Of a stretch of DNA of 64,000 bases, positions 55,601 through 61,600 are shown in pieces; position 1 is the stretch's first letter; the number at the start of each line of letters is the position of its first letter. The DNA is taken from positions 1-64,000 of the forward strand of contig JBBDHG010000130.1 of assembly GCA_037951165.1 (NCBI GenBank), written 5' to 3'. Origin of the DNA: Lophius americanus (Eukaryota > Chordata > Actinopteri > Lophiiformes > Lophiidae). Made by a program: the position numbers and the translations under genes. The notes beneath the pieces are model-generated. The model was not told the DNA's origin, did no database searches, and saw only the letters and a program-made list of their open reading frames with translations.

Positions 55601-58600
55601 TTCAGGAGCAGAATGTGAAGTTTGTTCAGGGCATAAATGCAGGAAAGAAGAAAGAAACAGTCAATCTGAAACAGTCAATCAACATTTTGGTGTATTGTAT
55701 AGTCCAGGTAACAGCTTCTACTCAGAGCAGAGGACCCGGGACCGGTCAGAACGGGTCTGAGCCCTCTTCTGAAGTGCAGCCTCTGCTGGAGTCTTCAGCT
55801 GAGACTGATGACTTTAAAGATCCAGAGGACGTGAAATAAATGAAATAACAATGAATCATTGATGAAATGTATTTAATTAATTCTATCCCATCAAAGTCAG
55901 GGATATAATGGAGTCGTCTCCGCCGCAGACCTTTACTTATGAAGGAATATCTCCAAAGCTGTTATACTACTACTATACTACTGAGTACTTATACTCGCAT
56001 GGAACTGAGTGGAAGAAGAACTGGATTGATTTTGTGAACGCTTTGTTTGTATATGTTTGTATATTATATTTTATATACTAGGGGGGTTTTCGGGACATAA
56101 ATTCTCATCAGCCCGTCCGATCTAATCCAAATTCGGTGCATGTGAATCGACTCGAGGAGATCTATCTGCCATAAATCATATTTTACGGTAATATGTCTGT
56201 GTAGATTATCCTCCATCCAGGTCCTGGTTCTCCATGTGGGTTGAATGAAAGACAACTGGACTCTCACCTCTCATCCAAGAGACTTCTTCAGTTCAGTTCA
56301 GAATCCAGTTGCTTTGGATTCAACCCACATGTTTTTTTCGTGTAATAGATTCCCCATTTACTCACTAGAGGGAGATTTCTTTAAAAACACAGTTTTTTTC
56401 GGACACATAGGGACACCGTTGCTGCCCTTCTGTCCGTGCTCATCGAGGTTCATCCTCATTCCTCCAAAGATCTCTGGACACGATTAATGAAGGTTCACAC
56501 ATGTACTATAAAAGTACAGCAGACATTACAAAGTCTGCGCTCTTCTTCCGATAAAGATTGACATAGAGGAGGAAGAAGCGAGCAGTGACCTGGGAGAATC
56601 TATAGAACTCTCTTCTCTTATCAGTACTGACACAGGGAATACGGTAATCCAGCGTATGACCTTCAGCTGAGGAAGGATGTTTTGTGCTCCTTGTGTATCT
56701 TTAATGATCTGCAGCTACAAGAGTTCTCTGAGATTCTCACTCCTTTTGTTCGACTGCCCTCTCCCAACCTCCCGCTGCTATGTGGAGCTCACCTGAGCTG
56801 CTTTCTTTCAGCGACAGCGTAATCCTTGGCATCTGTAAAGTCTGTCAGACAAACAAGGTGTGTTCTTTTCAGGAACCAATGTGGATTTGTTCTTGGTCTA
56901 CAGGGATCTGTCCAGCAACAGACTGGTGGAGATTCCTCCAAATCTCTTTGTCTTACTGGGGGATTTGCTCCAACTGTGAGTTCTGTTAACACACATTCTC
57001 AGCTCTTCCATAAATGTTTAGCAGCAAACAGCTTTTGATTCTGACAGGGATGGACAACAGAGTCAACATCAGGGATATGTCACCCAAAAATCACATATGC
57101 ATAACTTCATAAGAAATCCTCTCTTTAAAACCGTGTTGTCATGTTTTATGTTGACGTGATGTTTATGTTTATGTGATTTCAGCAGCTTCAAACTTTCCTT
57201 CGAGGAATAATTCATTTTAGTTCAAAAGAGAGGAAATAATTCAGCAATTCAAACTAAAACAAACCAGATGGACAAACATGCATGTTGTTTACTGAGTGAA
57301 ATGTCCCTTTAAGGTCATGCAGATATCATTTTAGGTCATTAGTATATAAAATGCTGTGAAGAAAATATACCAACTGATCCTGCAGGAAAAAGTTAATGAC
57401 ATATGAATTTCCAAGTAAAAACTTCGGAAAGGAACATTCTTTATTAACTTACAAAATGAAGTTAATGTCACTAACTAACAAAGTGGAGTTACATTAAATT
57501 AAAAATGTTATGTAATCAGTCATTTTAACTTATCTGGTTTTACAGTGTGTGTGAAATAAGGATCTGTCCCTTTAGAAAAGTCCAAAAATGTACCGCTGTG
57601 TCACATTATGTCGTAATCAAAAGAAATGCCAAGAAAAGTCCAAGGTTCCATGGAAGAAAAGTAATGGAAATACATGAGTGTAGGAAGGGTTTCAAATCTA
57701 TTTCTAAGACTCTCAGGATTCTCGGTGAGACACATTATCTACAAATAGAGGGAGCTGATGTCATTTCATATAATTCAATGCACTTGTGGGCCGCTGTAGC
57801 GCAGAGAGAAAGAACAATAAGCACTGAGGCATTTATAAGTGAGATAAGGATTAAATGCTGCCCATTTTTCTTGGAAATTCTCATTTCCTCAACGTCAAAC
57901 TGATTGAAAACTTATTGTAGTTATTGGACATTCATGATTATTGCAGAAATGCCGGTTTGTAAGTGATATAAAAATCAATTATAACTCTATAAACTGACTC
58001 TGTAACCGATGATAAACATTATGATGGATGGAAAAAGAAATGTAGGTATTGTCACGTTGTTTTTTGTTCGCGGTAACCTCACAGTATATTTGAAAGAAAA
58101 CAGTCACAATTCACCGACATTAAATCTCCTGTCGACCAACTGAAGTAGATTTATTATGTCCTATAACAGTAAGGCTTCTGTTATGAAGCGAATAAATACT
58201 ATTTCCGTAAGGACTTTATTTTTACTCATGACCTTTTCTTCGTTTTCTAGGAACATATCATACAATCCCATCGTGAAGCTCCAGGTTGACCACTTTGACT
58301 CGTTGGAGAAGCTGAAGTCGCTGTGAGTCTTTTTGAGGGTCAGAGCATGTGATGCATGTGGTTAATGTACGGTTTCCTCTCGGACACACGCACGACTTCA
58401 CAGTCTGCCTCAATATCTAGAAACAAATGAAAGCAAATGCCTTTGGGCTCATGGAGAAGTCTTTACAGGTAAACCCTATGCACGCGCTAAACTACAGTGT
58501 CTGTTTGCAGTGACTCTCAAGAGTGATGATTCCAGGGATGCCTCACTTTTGAGTCTCGTCTTAAACTTAAAGACTGTTTAAGGCTTTTACAGATTGCTTT

Positions 58601-61600
58601 TCTGAGTGTGTTGTGTGTTTTGCGGCGTGTGTGTGTCGTCTACTTGATGGATGCGGTGTTGCCCCTGATGTACAAAGTTCTTTAAAGAACACCGTGTCTC
58701 TCTTTGTGTGCAGCTTAGAATGCTGAATTCATTTGTATTGTGTTCTGCAGGAGCATAGAGGGGATAGAAATTGAAAACATTCAGCGGAGGATGTTTGAAC
58801 CGCTCAAATACTTGACACATATGTAAGTACGCCACCTCTCCTGTCAGCTCTGTGTTCATGTGTGGTTTGACAGCCGTCACGTTAGCCTTTCTAGCAGTGA
58901 GCCTGCAGCCACTCTTATCCAGACTGTCAGACTTTTCTTCCTACTGGGAGATTCAGGACTCAGGTTTAGTGTAATCCTTTTTGCCCCCCTGTGGTTTTAA
59001 CAGATATATAATGGACGGAATGTGTAGAATATAAATGCACTCTCCGCCCCGATAATGTTCGCATGAATTTACACTTCAAGTTCCAGAAAGATTTCAGAAC
59101 TGAAATCAACCAAATTGCAGACGATTTAATTTGTTGCTTATCCTGTAGAATCATTAATAAGGGGAATTATTAGTCCCTCATGTGAAGATATTTATCTGTG
59201 AAGATATTTATCTCTGGGTTATCTGCCTCTGCTCCGACAAAAAGGATGTTCTGTGTTGTGCTCTTGACATTGGAACAAGCACATCTTCATCTTTTCAAAA
59301 GCACATCCATCTCCTCTCTGGATGACGCTGGGAAACCTGACTCCCTGTGAGACGCATGGATCAGATAGATAACAATGGAATAGATGTGATCTGGTCCACG
59401 CTGAAATACTTCTTCAGCTTTAGGTCGCAGTAAATTACCCGAATGTTCACATTGGATATTTTTAGCTGTGATATTAGCATATCGATCAAACTACCATCAC
59501 CACAAACGGTGTTTTATTCCCCTTTGCTGCACCGGAGTGGAGGCGTGAATCCTGAATATGTCAAAGGAATAACCAACTCTCTTCATCCCTGCAGAAGGAA
59601 GGGGGTTTTTGTCTGTTTTTGCGGGCTGCACTGCTGGACAGAAGATGTGCACGTTGTTGTCTGTTTATTGGATTTGACAATTTTAGGCACATTTGAACCA
59701 GTGCTGCACAATTATGGCCAAAGCACGATTCTTTAAACTGTAGGAATAATGTCTGGCTCTGATGTCTGTTTGGCTCCGGGGTCGATGATATCTACCTTTT
59801 ACAAAGACATCAGGTCGTGTCACAATTAAACTGTGACAAATAAAATGACTGTTTTAGGGGAAACCAAACCTTCTTTCCAGCATGTTGCCATTTTCTTGAA
59901 GTCTTAATTATAATGGTGAACGTCGGAGATTTTATGGGATGGTCCGCCGCCACAGATCCTTCATGTTAATGCGATAACTCAAACTCTGTTTTATTGATCA
60001 TATGCAAAAGTAAAAACTACAAACACCTTAGAACGAGGAAGAACTGTATTTGGGAAAGATCAGTTGAGTATTAGTGTGTATAGTTTTATCTCCAAAAATA
60101 TTAAATGTTCAGCCTTAATTTGAATTTTGCATGAAGTTAACAACCTTTTTTTTTTCAATATTGTTTATTGTTACATCTTTGCCAAAATCATTCTTCAGAC
60201 AAAGAATGTTTTAAAGGAAGCTTCAGATTCAGTTCAAACAGACTTTTCTGTACCGCTCTGATCCAAACCCGTTGACTCCCACGGTTCAAACTGGTTCAAA
60301 TGAGAATGAAACCCGCAAACAAATATCGCCCAGCCTTCTCTTTCAACCAAACCTTGATGCAGTAAATGAATCGGTGCTACGCGACACTGGTGGACCCATG
60401 TGCTGACACAGAGAGGAAGTGACAGGCCGAAAGGCTTTTATTGCTGCTGAGCCAAGAGAGAAGGAACTCAGCCAGAGGGTTTCTACCAGGATCCACAGGG
60501 ACAGATCCAGAGGGTTTCTACCAGGATCCACAGGGACAGATCCAGAGGCTTTCTACCAGGATCCACAGGGACAGATCTAGAGGGTTTCTAGCAGGATTAA
60601 CAGATACAGATCTAGAGGCTTACTAGAAGGATCCACAAAGTAAGATCCAGATGGTTTCTAGTAGGGTCCACAGAGACAGATCCAGAGGGTTTCTAGTAGG
60701 GTCCACAGAGACATCTAGAGGGTTTCTAGTAGGGTCCACAGAGACAGATCCAGAAGGTTTCTAGTAGTGTCCACATAGACATCTAGAGGGTTTCTAGTAG
60801 GGTCCACAGACACAGATCCAGAGGGTTTCTAGTAGTGTCCACAGAGACATCTAGAGGGTTTCTAGTAGGATCCACAGACACAGATCCAGAGGGTTTCTAG
60901 TAGTGTCCACAGAGACATCTAGAGGGTTTCTAGTAGGGTCCACAGAGACAGATCCAGAAGGTTTCTAGTAGTGTCCACAGAGACATCTAGAGGGTTTCTA
61001 GTAGGGTCCACAGACACAGATCCAGAAGGTTTCTAGTAGTGTCCACAGAGACATCTAGAGGGTTTCTAGTAGGGTCCACAGACACAGATCCAGAAGGTTT
61101 CTAGTAGTGTCCACAGAGACATCTAGAGGGTTTCTAGTAGGGTCCACAGACACAGATCCAGAAGGTTTCTAGTAGTGTCCACAGAGACATCTAGAGGGTT
61201 TCTAGTAGGGTCCACAGACACAGATCCAGAAGGTTTCTAGTAGTGTCCACAGAGACATCTAGAGGGTTTCTAGTAGGGTCCACAGACACAGATCCAGAAG
61301 GTTTCTAGTAGTGTCCACAGAGACATCTAGAGGGTTTCTAGTAGGGTCCACAGACACAGATCCAGAAGGTTTCTAGTAGTGTCCACAGAGACATCTAGAG
61401 GGTTTTCAGCAGGATCAAAAGCCTGAGAAAACCCTCAGGCTTTTGATCCTGAGGGTTTTCAGGATCAAAAGCCTGAAAACTTTTGATTCCCTTACAACAA
61501 CCCTTGTTGTTGTAAACTTCACAACAACCCTTGTTGTTGTGAAGTTTAGGATCTGGTGGCGTGGTGGTGGTTGAGCTCCTGTGAAAAGGTCTGAGAAGCA

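Noticed and set aside
55615..55839. 74-codon plus frame ending SAETDDFKDPEDVK
   Set aside because: It looks acidic and protein-like, but there are no flanking splice signals or family match, and it is in intron 11 of the receptor.
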